Source of the DNA: Streptomyces sp. NBC_00236 | Lineage (GTDB): Bacteria; Actinomycetota; Actinomycetes; Streptomycetales; Streptomycetaceae | Direction: 5' to 3' | Length of the DNA stretch: 64,000 nt | Assembly: GCF_036195045.1 (NCBI RefSeq) | Contig: NZ_CP108100.1 | Location: 7,192,001 to 7,256,000, forward strand | Shown: piece after piece, positions 17,259-25,050 of the stretch | Layout: each line of letters begins with the position of its first letter | Numbering within the stretch: the stretch's first letter is position 1 | Notes under the pieces: generated by a model | What the model was told of the DNA's origin: nothing | Seen by the model: the letters and a program-made list of their open reading frames with translations, nothing else | Database searches by the model: none | Made by a program: the position numbers and the translations under genes

Positions 17259-17280
17259 CCGGCGGATCCGGGCCGGCTCG

Positions 17281-17772
17281 TCAGCCGACGGGGCTGCCGT
17301 CCTCCAGCTCCACCGTTCCCGCGCCGGACTCCAGCACATTCAGTGCCGCACGCACGCGCCCGCGCAGGTTGCCGAGCAGGTACTGGCCGATGTCCGCGGG
17401 CTCGACGAGCTTCCACGACAGGAGCTCCTCCTCCTGGACCCGGACCGCCTTCAGCTGCTTCTCGTCCAGCACCCCGCCGTCGTACACATAGGCCACGATC
17501 GGCGGACGCGCCGTGCCGCGCGTCCAGTCCACCGCGAGCAGCCGGCCCGGCTCCAGGTCGAGGCCGATCTCCTCGGCCGACTCGCGTCGGGCCCCCTGCC
17601 GCGGAGTCTCGCCGTCCGCCGACTCGATCGTGCCGCCGGGCAGCGCCCAGCCCTTCCGGTAGTTCGGTTCGACGAGGAGCACCCGGCCCCGCGCGTCACG
17701 GAAGAGGCAGGCCGCACCGGCCAGGACCTTCGGGAGACCGGCGATGTACGCGGCGTAGTCATTGGTGGTCAC
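17281..17772 (-). CDS. NUDIX hydrolase
   Basis: The 163-residue protein has a NUDIX box from GGTIESADGETP to RRESAEEIGLDL near residues 47-71, with one extra residue in the loop compared with the classical spacing. The Glu pair of AEEIG should bind the metal. It would hydrolyse a nucleoside diphosphate linked to another moiety; the substrate is not identifiable. The GTG start at 17772 was chosen since the much longer frame upstream runs antisense to the glycerate kinase gene. Confidence 0.88.
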   Translation of the reverse strand: MTTNDYAAYIAGLPKVLAGAACLFRDARGRVLLVEPNYRKGWALPGGTIESADGETPRQGARRESAEEIGLDLEPGRLLAVDWTRGTARPPIVAYVYDGGVLDEKQLKAVRVQEEELLSWKLVEPADIGQYLLGNLRGRVRAALNVLESGAGTVELEDGSPVG

Positions 17773-17884
17773 GTCGGCAGCGTAGTGGCCGGGTCCAGGG
17801 CCCGGACACCCATGGGCAGGGAGGGGGTGCTGCGGATAGGGTCGGGGCGGCGCGACTGCCTGTTCGAAAGCAAAGGGAATCAAG

Positions 17885-19018
17885 GTGACGGACGGAGCAG
17901 TGATGGAGACCGCACGCGTGCTCGTCGCGGCGGACAAGTTCAAGGGCTCGCTCACGGCCGTACAGGTCGCGGAGCGGGTGACGGCCGGGCTGCGGCGCGT
18001 CGCCCCCGAGGTACGGGTCGAGACCCTGCCCGTGGCGGACGGCGGCGACGGCACGGTGGCGGCCGCGGTGGCCGCCGGATTCGAGCGCCGCGAGGCGCGG
18101 GTCACCGGGCCGCTGGGCGACCCCGTGACCGCCGCGTACGCGGTGCGCGACACCACCGCCGTGGTCGAGATGGCCGAGGCCTCGGGCCTCCAGCACCTGC
18201 CGGCGGGCGTGTTCGCCCCGCTCACGGCCACCACGTACGGCTCCGGTGAGCTGCTGCTCGCCGCCCTCGAAGCGGGCGCGCGGACCATCGTGTTCGGCGT
18301 CGGCGGCAGCGCGACCACGGACGGCGGGGCGGGCATGCTGGCCGCACTCGGAGCCCGCTTCCTGGACGCGGACGGCAAGCCCGTCGGCCCCGGCGGCGGC
18401 GGCCTCGCCGATCTCGCCACGGCCGACCTGTCCGGGCTCGACCCTCGGCTCGGCGAGGTCGACCTGATCCTCGCGAGCGACGTCGACAACCCGCTCACCG
18501 GGGCCAAGGGCGCGCCCGAGGTGTACGGCCGCCAGAAGGGCGCGACCGAGGACGACGTCGCGGTGCTCGACGCGGCGCTCGCCCACTACGCCTCCGTGCT
18601 CGGGCCGGAGCAGGCGGACCTGCCCGGGGCCGGGGCGGCGGGTGGCATCGGGTACGGGGCGCTCGTCGCGCTCGGCGCGCGGTTCCGGCCCGGGATCGAG
18701 GTGATGCTCGACGTCCTCGGCTTCGCCCCCGCGCTGGAGCGGGCGACGCTGGTCATCACCGGCGAGGGCTCACTCGACGCGCAGACGCTGCACGGCAAGG
18801 CCCCGGCCGGCGTCGCCGCGGCAGCCCGCGCGGCCGGCATCGAGGTCGTCGCGGTGTGCGGACGCCTGGCGCTCGCACCGGAGGCCCTGGGCGGCGCGGG
18901 CATCCGCCGCGCGTACGCGCTCACGGAGCTGGAGCCGGACCCCGCGGTCTGCATGGCCGAGGCGGGGCCGCTCCTGGAACGGGTGGCGGAGTCCATCGCG
19001 CGGGACTTCCTGCGCTGA
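17885..19018 (+). CDS. Glycerate kinase
   Basis: The 377-residue protein belongs to the GckA/GlxK (type I) glycerate kinase family. It opens with VLVAADKFKGSL, has the conserved PVADGGDGT near residue 49, and the GVGGSATTDGGAGMLAALGA segment near residue 139. It phosphorylates D-glycerate using ATP, linking glyoxylate or serine catabolism to glycolysis. An in-frame ATG six codons downstream is an alternative start. Glyoxylate made by the ethylmalonyl-CoA genes about 12 kb away could feed it, but this link is inference. Confidence 0.93.
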   Translation: MTDGAVMETARVLVAADKFKGSLTAVQVAERVTAGLRRVAPEVRVETLPVADGGDGTVAAAVAAGFERREARVTGPLGDPVTAAYAVRDTTAVVEMAEASGLQHLPAGVFAPLTATTYGSGELLLAALEAGARTIVFGVGGSATTDGGAGMLAALGARFLDADGKPVGPGGGGLADLATADLSGLDPRLGEVDLILASDVDNPLTGAKGAPEVYGRQKGATEDDVAVLDAALAHYASVLGPEQADLPGAGAAGGIGYGALVALGARFRPGIEVMLDVLGFAPALERATLVITGEGSLDAQTLHGKAPAGVAAAARAAGIEVVAVCGRLALAPEALGGAGIRRAYALTELEPDPAVCMAEAGPLLERVAESIARDFLR

Positions 19019-19027
19019 GACGACGAG

Positions 19028-19070
19028 GAGGGGCGTGGTCCGGGAGCTCAGCGACCGGACCACGCCCCTC
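19028..19070. terminator. Strong bidirectional terminator
   Basis: A perfect 16-bp stem (GAGGGGCGTGGTCCGG with its complement) and an 11-nt loop lies between the convergent glycerate kinase and PucR-like genes. Its right arm overlaps the stop codon of the minus-strand gene. Confidence 0.85.
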
Positions 19071-19794
19071 ACTCGCCCGGCGGGCTGAAACCCAGCCGCA
19101 CCGCGTCCAGCGCCAGCATCAGCTCCACCAGCTCGCGCGGCCGCGACAACGACCGTGACGTGAGCTCCTCCAGCCGCCGCAACCGGTTCAGCACCGTGTT
19201 CCGGTGGCAGCACAGCCGTACCGCCGTGCGCCCGGCCGATCCTCCGCACTCCACCCACGCGTCGAGCGTCGACACCAGCAGCGCCCGGTCCGTCGGGTCG
19301 CGAGCCAGCAGCGCCCCGAACACGTCCGTGGCCAGGTAGCTCGCCAGGGCCGGCTGGCCCGCCACCAAGGCCTCGGGGACCCTGCCGTCCAGGCAGACGA
19401 CCCCCTCCCCGCCCTCCCCGCACGTCAGCAGCGCCGCATCGGCCAGCCTGCGGGCCGCGCCCAGGGCGGACAGGCCGTCCACCACCGGACTGACCCCACC
19501 GGGGCCGGGGCCCGTCCCGGACAACAGCACGGCGACGGCGGCCGGGTCCGCCTCGCCCAGTTCCACCACCGCGATCTCCCGGTCCGGGCGCGACCGCCAC
19601 AGCAGCCGCATCCCGTGCGCGTCGGCCGGACGGTCCCAGGCGCACCCGCGCTCCGCGACCACCGCCACCGCGTACCGGCCCCGCTCCGGCAGCCCCAGTA
19701 CCGCACCGGCGAGCGCCGCGAGGTCCTGCCCGGTCTCGTCGTCCAGCAGCGCGTCGAGCAGCGCCCACCCCCGCTCGTCCCCGCGCTGCCGCAT
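19069..19794 (-). CDS. PucR-family transcription regulator, short form
   Basis: The 241-residue protein ends in the PucR-type helix-turn-helix with RTAVRLCCHRNTVLNRLRRLEEL near residue 200, preceded by a GGDEF-like domain. The N-terminal sensory domain usual for PucR proteins is not evident; the frame stays open upstream for 250 codons, but that part lacks recognisable homology and has poor codon bias. The ATG at 19794 is therefore a best guess. Divergent from a branched-chain amino-acid-type transporter operon, it is a likely regulator of that operon. Confidence 0.7.
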   Translation of the reverse strand: MRQRGDERGWALLDALLDDETGQDLAALAGAVLGLPERGRYAVAVVAERGCAWDRPADAHGMRLLWRSRPDREIAVVELGEADPAAVAVLLSGTGPGPGGVSPVVDGLSALGAARRLADAALLTCGEGGEGVVCLDGRVPEALVAGQPALASYLATDVFGALLARDPTDRALLVSTLDAWVECGGSAGRTAVRLCCHRNTVLNRLRRLEELTSRSLSRPRELVELMLALDAVRLGFSPPGE

Positions 19795-20097
19795 ACCCGC
19801 TCCGTTCTCCGCACGCCCCTGGGGGCCGATTCCCTGCCCGGGCCCCGGCCCGCTCCGCCGGACCGCCGTCGTGAGGATGACACCGGTCCGGGCCGGGGGC
19901 GACAGCACACGCCCCGCCTCTGTGCGCGTGCACAACCGGCCGCCTTCCGCACGGGGCACCCGCAGCGTTTCGGCCGGTGACCGTGGACGCACGGCCCGCC
20001 CGCTGCTGGTCTGTGGCCCCACACAGACACAGGCAGGGCAGGGCAGGCCCAGGCGGACACCGCCGGCCACGACCGGACCGGAACCCCTGCGCACCAC

Positions 20098-20115
20098 GAA
20101 TCGACACGTCGATTC
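20098..20115. promoter_or_regulatory. 18-bp palindrome upstream of the livF-type gene
   Basis: GAATCGAC and GTCGATTC form perfect 8-bp arms around a 2-bp centre, 27 bp before the first ATG of the transporter operon. The position suits an operator acting on the transporter promoter. The rest of the 348-bp gap from 19795 to 20142 shows only a weak TGTG/CACA hairpin near 20010-20030 and no gene. Confidence 0.6.
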
Positions 20116-20142
20116 CAAGACAAGGCGGAAGGAGGAGGACGC

Positions 20143-20940
20143 ATGGCAACGCTCGAGATCCGCGCACTGTCCGTGGGCTACGGCCCGGTACGGTCCCTGC
20201 GCGACGTCTCCCTCGATGTGCCGGCCGGCGCGATCACCGCCGTACTCGGCGGCAACGGGGCCGGGAAGACCACGCTGCTGCGGGCCATCTCGCGGACCCT
20301 CGGCTTCCACCGCGGGACGGGTACGGGCACCGTCCGCTTCGACGGACGCCCCCTCGACGGGCTGAGGCCCGCCCAGGTGGTGGCCGCCGGAGTGGTCCAG
20401 GTGCCCGAAGGACGACAGGTGTTCGCCCGCATGACGGTGGCCGACAACCTGCGGGCGGGCGCCCTCGGAGCCCGCGGCGGGCGCAAGGCGTCGGCGGGCG
20501 CGCTGACCCGCGTACACGAGCTGTTCCCGGTACTGGCCCAGCGGGCGCACCAGCGCGCCGGGCTGCTGTCGGGCGGCGAACAGCAGATGCTGGCGATGGG
20601 GCGGGCCCTGATGGCCCGGCCCCGGCTGCTGCTGCTCGACGAACCCTCGCTCGGGCTCGCCCCGTTGATGGCGCAGCGCATCGCCGAGACGGTGCAGGAG
20701 ATCAACGCCTCGGGCACCTCCGTCCTGCTCGTCGAGCAGAACGCGGCGATCGCCCTGCGGCTCGCCTCCACGGCCTACGTCCTGGAGGTCGGCGAGGTCA
20801 CCCTGGAAGGGCCGGCCGACGAACTCGCCGCCTCCGACGAGGTGCGCCGCCGCTACCTGGGCGTCGTCGACGAGACGGCCGCCGAGGACGCGGACCGGGC
20901 CGCCGGGTCCGTACGCAGTCTGAGCAGGTGGTCCGCATGA
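20143..20940 (+). CDS. Branched-chain amino acid-type ABC transporter ATPase, LivF family
   Basis: The 265-residue ATPase has Walker A (GGNGAGKTT), the LivF-type GVVQVPEGRQVFARMTVADNL segment, signature LSGGEQQM, Walker B (LLLLDEPS) and an H-loop replaced by VEQN, as usual in LivF. A strong GGAGGAGG Shine-Dalgarno precedes the ATG. It is the first gene of an F-G-H-M-K operon whose genes overlap by 4-8 bp. The C-terminal 25 residues extend beyond the usual LivF end. Confidence 0.93.
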   Translation: MATLEIRALSVGYGPVRSLRDVSLDVPAGAITAVLGGNGAGKTTLLRAISRTLGFHRGTGTGTVRFDGRPLDGLRPAQVVAAGVVQVPEGRQVFARMTVADNLRAGALGARGGRKASAGALTRVHELFPVLAQRAHQRAGLLSGGEQQMLAMGRALMARPRLLLLDEPSLGLAPLMAQRIAETVQEINASGTSVLLVEQNAAIALRLASTAYVLEVGEVTLEGPADELAASDEVRRRYLGVVDETAAEDADRAAGSVRSLSRWSA

Positions 20941-21740
20941 CCACCGCCCAGGAAGCAGCCCCGGTCACCACCGCCCCGGCCGCACTCGCCGTCCGTGACG
21001 TCACCGTCCGCTTCGCCGGACTCACCGCACTCGACGGCGTCTCCTTCACCGTCGAGCCGGGCAGCGTGCACGCCGTCATCGGCCCCAACGGGGCAGGGAA
21101 GTCGACCACCTTCAACGTGCTGTCCGGGGTGTACCGGGCGACATCCGGCACCGTCCACCTCGGCACGACGGAACTCACCGGACTCGCCCCGCACAAGATC
21201 GCCCAACTCGGCGTCGCCCGTACCTTCCAGAACCTGGCGCTGCCCCCGCACGCCACCGTCACCGACAGCCTGCTCCTCGGCCGCCACCGGCTCACCCGAG
21301 CCGGGTTCGTCGCCAGCGGACTGCGTCTGCCGTCCGCCGCACGCGAGGCCCGCCGCCATCTGGAACGGGTGCGCGAGATCGCCGAGTTCATCGGCCTGGA
21401 GAAGGAGTTGGACCGGCCGGCCGGTGCGCTCCCGTACGGACAGCAGAAGCTCGTCGAACTGGGCCGCGCGCTGTGCATGGAGCCGCAGGTCCTCCTCCTG
21501 GACGAACCCGTCGCCGGGATGACCGCCGACGAACGGCGGCGCACCGCGGCGGTCGTGGCCGGGGTCCGGAGGAGCCTCGGCATCTCGATCGTCCTCGTCG
21601 AACACGACATGGGAGTGGTGATGCGGCTCGCGGACGCCGTGACCGTACTCGACTTCGGACGCAGGATCGCGGACGGCACCCCCGCCGAGGTCCAGAACGA
21701 TCCGGCCGTCGTCCAGGCCTACTTGGGGGCACAGGAATGA
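20937..21740 (+). CDS. Branched-chain amino acid-type ABC transporter ATPase, LivG family
   Basis: The 267-residue ATPase starts at the ATG in the ATGA overlap. It shows Walker A (GPNGAGKST), the LivG-typical GVARTFQNLALPPHATVTDSLLLG segment, a degenerate signature (LPYGQQKLVELGRAL) characteristic of LivG, Walker B (VLLLDEPVAGM) and the H-loop VEHDM. It pairs with the preceding LivF-type ATPase to drive the two downstream permeases. Confidence 0.93.
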   Translation: MTTAQEAAPVTTAPAALAVRDVTVRFAGLTALDGVSFTVEPGSVHAVIGPNGAGKSTTFNVLSGVYRATSGTVHLGTTELTGLAPHKIAQLGVARTFQNLALPPHATVTDSLLLGRHRLTRAGFVASGLRLPSAAREARRHLERVREIAEFIGLEKELDRPAGALPYGQQKLVELGRALCMEPQVLLLDEPVAGMTADERRRTAAVVAGVRRSLGISIVLVEHDMGVVMRLADAVTVLDFGRRIADGTPAEVQNDPAVVQAYLGAQE

Positions 21741-22627
21741 CCACCTTCATCGAACTCCTCCTCGGCGGCCTCTCCATCGGCTCGGTCTATGCACTGATCG
21801 CGCTCGGCTTCGTCGTCATCTTCAAAGCCACCGAGGTCGTCAACTTCGCCCACGCCTCCCTGCTGCTCGCGGGCGGCTACGTGACCGCGGTCCTCCACGA
21901 CGACATCGGCTTCTGGCCCGCACTCGCCGTCGGCATCGCGGGAGCGGCCGTCGTCGGAGCGGCGATCGAGTTCCTCGTGATGCGCCGCTACCGGGGCAGC
22001 GACCACAGCGTCCTGGCCATCGTCACCATCGGCGTCGACATCCTCCTCACCACCGAACTCACCCGGCGCATGGGCACGGACGTGCTGGCACTCGGCGACC
22101 CGTGGGGGAACGGTGTCGTCACCATCGGCGGCGTCACCCTCGCCGAGACGCGGATCGCCGCGTTCCTCGCCGCCGCTCTGCTCATCACGGCGTTCCTCCT
22201 GGCCTTCCGCTTCACCTCGTGGGGTGTGTCGATGCGGGCCGCCGCCGAGAACCCGCAGACCGCGGCCCTGATGGGGATCAAGCTCGGCCGGGTCTCGCTC
22301 GCCGCGTGGGCGGTGGCCGGAGCACTCGCCGCGGTGGCCGCACTCTTCCTCACCGTCTTCCCCACACCCGGACTGGAGCGGGCCACCTCACTGGCCGCAC
22401 TCAAGGCCTTCCCCGCGGCGATCCTCGGCGGACTCGACTCGACGACCGGGGCACTCGCAGGAGGCCTCATCGTCGGCGTCACCGAATCGCTCGCCACCGG
22501 CTACCAGAGCGACCTCTCCTTCCTGGGCCGCGGCATCGGCGACCTCGCCCCCTATCTGGTGATGGTGATCGTGCTGCTCCTGCGGCCCGCGGGACTCTTC
22601 GGTACGAAGGAGCTCGCCCGTGTCTGA
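21737..22627 (+). CDS. Branched-chain amino acid-type ABC permease, LivH family
   Basis: The 296-residue protein begins with the LivH hallmark LLGGLSIGSVYALIALGFVVIFKATEVVNFAH. About eight hydrophobic segments follow, with the coupling segment SMRAAAENPQTAALMGI near residue 172. It overlaps both neighbours. It forms the membrane channel together with LivM. Confidence 0.93.
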   Translation: MTTFIELLLGGLSIGSVYALIALGFVVIFKATEVVNFAHASLLLAGGYVTAVLHDDIGFWPALAVGIAGAAVVGAAIEFLVMRRYRGSDHSVLAIVTIGVDILLTTELTRRMGTDVLALGDPWGNGVVTIGGVTLAETRIAAFLAAALLITAFLLAFRFTSWGVSMRAAAENPQTAALMGIKLGRVSLAAWAVAGALAAVAALFLTVFPTPGLERATSLAALKAFPAAILGGLDSTTGALAGGLIVGVTESLATGYQSDLSFLGRGIGDLAPYLVMVIVLLLRPAGLFGTKELARV

Positions 22628-23738
22628 GACCACGACCACCGAGACCGCGGGCACCCGCCTCACCACGCCGGGGACGGACCTCGCCGCCCGGCTGCGCCAC
22701 CCGCGTACCTACCTCTGGGCCATCGGCTCGGTGCTGCTCCTCGCGTTCCCGTTCTACCTGGACCGCTTCTGGCTGCAGGCCGGACTCTTCGCGATGGCCG
22801 CGGCCATCGGCGCCATCGGGCTCAACCTCCTCACCGGCGCCACCGGCCAGCTCTCCATGGGACACGCCTTCTTCCTCGCGGTGGGCGCCTACGGCTACTG
22901 CGTCCTGGCGGGGGAGAGCAGTACGGAGAACGGGCACGAGCTCTCCGGGCTCGGCCTGCCCAGCTGGCTCGCCGCCGTGCTCGCGGTCCTCCTCGCGGGA
23001 GCGGCCGGCGGACTGTTCAGCCCCATCGCGAGCCGGCTGCGCGGCGCCTATCTCGGCATCGCCACGCTGGCCCTGATCTTCATCGGCCAGCATGTGCTGT
23101 TCAACGCAGGCTCCCTCACCGGCGGCTTCAACGGCCGTGCCGTCCCACCGCTTTCGCTCTTCGGCTTCGGCTTCGACGACACCGAGGTCCTCGTGGCCGG
23201 GGTGCCGTTCCAGTCCTCCGAGAAGCTCTGGTACGCGGCGTTGCTCGCCCTGCTCCTGAGCGGCCTCTTCGCCCGCGGCGTGCTGCGCGGCCGGCCGGGC
23301 CGGGCGCTCAACGCCATCCGGGACCACCGCATCGCGGCAGGTGTGATGGGCGTTCCCGTGGCCCGCTACCGGGCGGGCGTCTTCGTCCTGTCCTCGATGT
23401 ACGCCGGACTGGCGGGCGTCCTGCTCGCGCTGGTCTTCCAGCGGACCGTGCCCGAGTACTTCGGCATGGTCCTGTCCCTCGAATACCTCGCCATGATCGT
23501 CATCGGCGGGCTCGGCACCGTGGCGGGAGCGGTCGTCGGGGCCGCCTTCGTCTCGCTGTTGCCGCAACTGCTCACCCACTACAGCGATTCTCTGCCCCTG
23601 GTCTCCGCCCCCGGTACGGGCGGTCTGGCTCCGGGCGAGGCATCGCGCTATCTGTACGGCGCCGCGGTGGTCGCGGCTGTCCTGTTCCTGCCCGGCGGCC
23701 TGACACGTCTGATGAAGAATTCAGGGGAGAAGAAATGA
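22620..23738 (+). CDS. Branched-chain amino acid-type ABC permease, LivM family
   Basis: The 372-residue protein has LivM hallmarks GLNLLTGATGQLSMGHAFFLAVGAY and the coupling segment NAIRDHRIAAGVMGVPVARYR. A GTG start overlaps the livH-type stop by 8 bp. The cytoplasmic N-terminus is Thr-rich. A short periplasmic-loop insertion of about 25 residues lies near residue 300 (SDSLPLVSAPGTGGLAPGEA). Confidence 0.92.
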   Translation: MSETTTTETAGTRLTTPGTDLAARLRHPRTYLWAIGSVLLLAFPFYLDRFWLQAGLFAMAAAIGAIGLNLLTGATGQLSMGHAFFLAVGAYGYCVLAGESSTENGHELSGLGLPSWLAAVLAVLLAGAAGGLFSPIASRLRGAYLGIATLALIFIGQHVLFNAGSLTGGFNGRAVPPLSLFGFGFDDTEVLVAGVPFQSSEKLWYAALLALLLSGLFARGVLRGRPGRALNAIRDHRIAAGVMGVPVARYRAGVFVLSSMYAGLAGVLLALVFQRTVPEYFGMVLSLEYLAMIVIGGLGTVAGAVVGAAFVSLLPQLLTHYSDSLPLVSAPGTGGLAPGEASRYLYGAAVVAAVLFLPGGLTRLMKNSGEKK

Positions 23739-24985
23739 AACTGCGTGTGCTCGGGGCCGTGTGCGCGGCCCTCACCCTCACCCTCGTGGGCTGCAGCGAG
23801 AAGGCCAAGTCCTCCGACGAGGGGACCCAGGACAAGGCCGGCGTGAAGACCGGCCAGGGCGTCACCGACAAGGTGATCTCGCTGGGCGCGCTCACCGACA
23901 TGACCGGGGTCTACGCCTCGCTCGGCAAGAGCGTCACCCAGGCCCAGCAACTGTGGGTCAAGCAGACCAACGCCGCGGGCGGCATCTGCGAGCGCAAGGT
24001 CGAACTGACCGTGCGCGACCACGGATACGACCCGCAGAAGGCCATCGCCGGCTACACGGAACTGGCGCCGAAGGTGCTGGGCTTCGTCCAGTTCATCGGT
24101 TCGCCGTTCGTGGCCGCGGTCGAGCAGCGCATCGACGGCCAGGACAAGGGTCTCGTCCTGCCGCAGGCCTGGTCGGCGAACCTGCTGGGCAGCAAGTACA
24201 TCCGCGTCATCGGCGCCACGTACGACGTCGAGACGATCAACCTGATCGACTACCTGCTCGCCGAGAAGCGCATCGCCAAGGGCGACAAGATCGGTCATGT
24301 CTACTTCGAGGGCGACTACGGCGAGAACGCCCTGGCCGGCTCGAAGTACGCGGCGAAGGAGGCGGGCCTGACCGTCGTCGAGCAGAAGATCAAGCCCACC
24401 GACAACGACATGACTGCCCAGGTCGCCGCGCTCAAGCAGGCCGGCGTCAAGGCCGTCATCGTCAGTGCGGGCCCGCGTCAGGCGGCCTCCCTGGTCGGTG
24501 TCGCCGCCGCCACCGGCTTCAAGGTCCCGGTCGTCGGCAACAACTCGGCGTTCGCCCCGCAGCTGCTGAAGACCCAGGCCGGTCCCGCCCTGGCGGCCGA
24601 CTACTACGTCGCCGCCTCCACCCTCCCGATCGGCGACCCGGGCACCGGCCCGGCGAAGCTCGCCAAGGAGTACGGCGCCGAGTACCCGAAGGACGGCCTC
24701 GACAACGGCGTCATCGCGGGATACAACGCGGCGAGTCTGTTCGGTGAGGCGCTGAAGAAGGCCTGCGCCTCGAAGGACCTCACCCGTGAGGGCATCGACA
24801 AGGCCCTGCTCACCATCACCGACTTCGGCAGCGACTTCGGGATGCCGCATGACTTCTCCGACCCGGCGGCTCCCTCCACCCGGGAGAGCGTGATCATGAA
24901 GCCGGACGCCAAGACGCCCGGCGGTCTCAAGGTCGTCAGGCCCGCGGAGGCGGCCGCGGCGGCGAAGTCGTACACGCTGAAGTAG
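23735..24985 (+). CDS. Branched-chain amino acid-type substrate-binding lipoprotein (LivK-like)
   Basis: The 416-residue protein has a lipoprotein signal peptide with lipobox LVGC and lipidated Cys20. A type I periplasmic-binding fold follows, opening with ISLGALTDMTGVYASLGKSVTQAQQLW. The ligand could be branched-chain amino acids, other amino acids, urea or amides; specificity is not apparent. It overlaps the livM-type stop (ATGA) and ends the operon at a strong terminator. Confidence 0.92.
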   Translation: MKLRVLGAVCAALTLTLVGCSEKAKSSDEGTQDKAGVKTGQGVTDKVISLGALTDMTGVYASLGKSVTQAQQLWVKQTNAAGGICERKVELTVRDHGYDPQKAIAGYTELAPKVLGFVQFIGSPFVAAVEQRIDGQDKGLVLPQAWSANLLGSKYIRVIGATYDVETINLIDYLLAEKRIAKGDKIGHVYFEGDYGENALAGSKYAAKEAGLTVVEQKIKPTDNDMTAQVAALKQAGVKAVIVSAGPRQAASLVGVAAATGFKVPVVGNNSAFAPQLLKTQAGPALAADYYVAASTLPIGDPGTGPAKLAKEYGAEYPKDGLDNGVIAGYNAASLFGEALKKACASKDLTREGIDKALLTITDFGSDFGMPHDFSDPAAPSTRESVIMKPDAKTPGGLKVVRPAEAAAAAKSYTLK

Positions 24986-25003
24986 ACCGGCAGCAGCACA
25001 GGG

Positions 25004-25040
25004 CCCCGAGGCGGCACGCGTGAAGCGTGCCGCCCCGGGG
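25004..25040. terminator. Bidirectional terminator
   Basis: A 16-bp stem with one mismatch (CCCCGAGGCGGCACGC against GCGTGCCGCCCCGGGG) and a 5-nt loop lies between the convergent binding-protein and glucanase genes. Confidence 0.8.
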
Positions 25041-25050
25041 TGTCCGAGCG

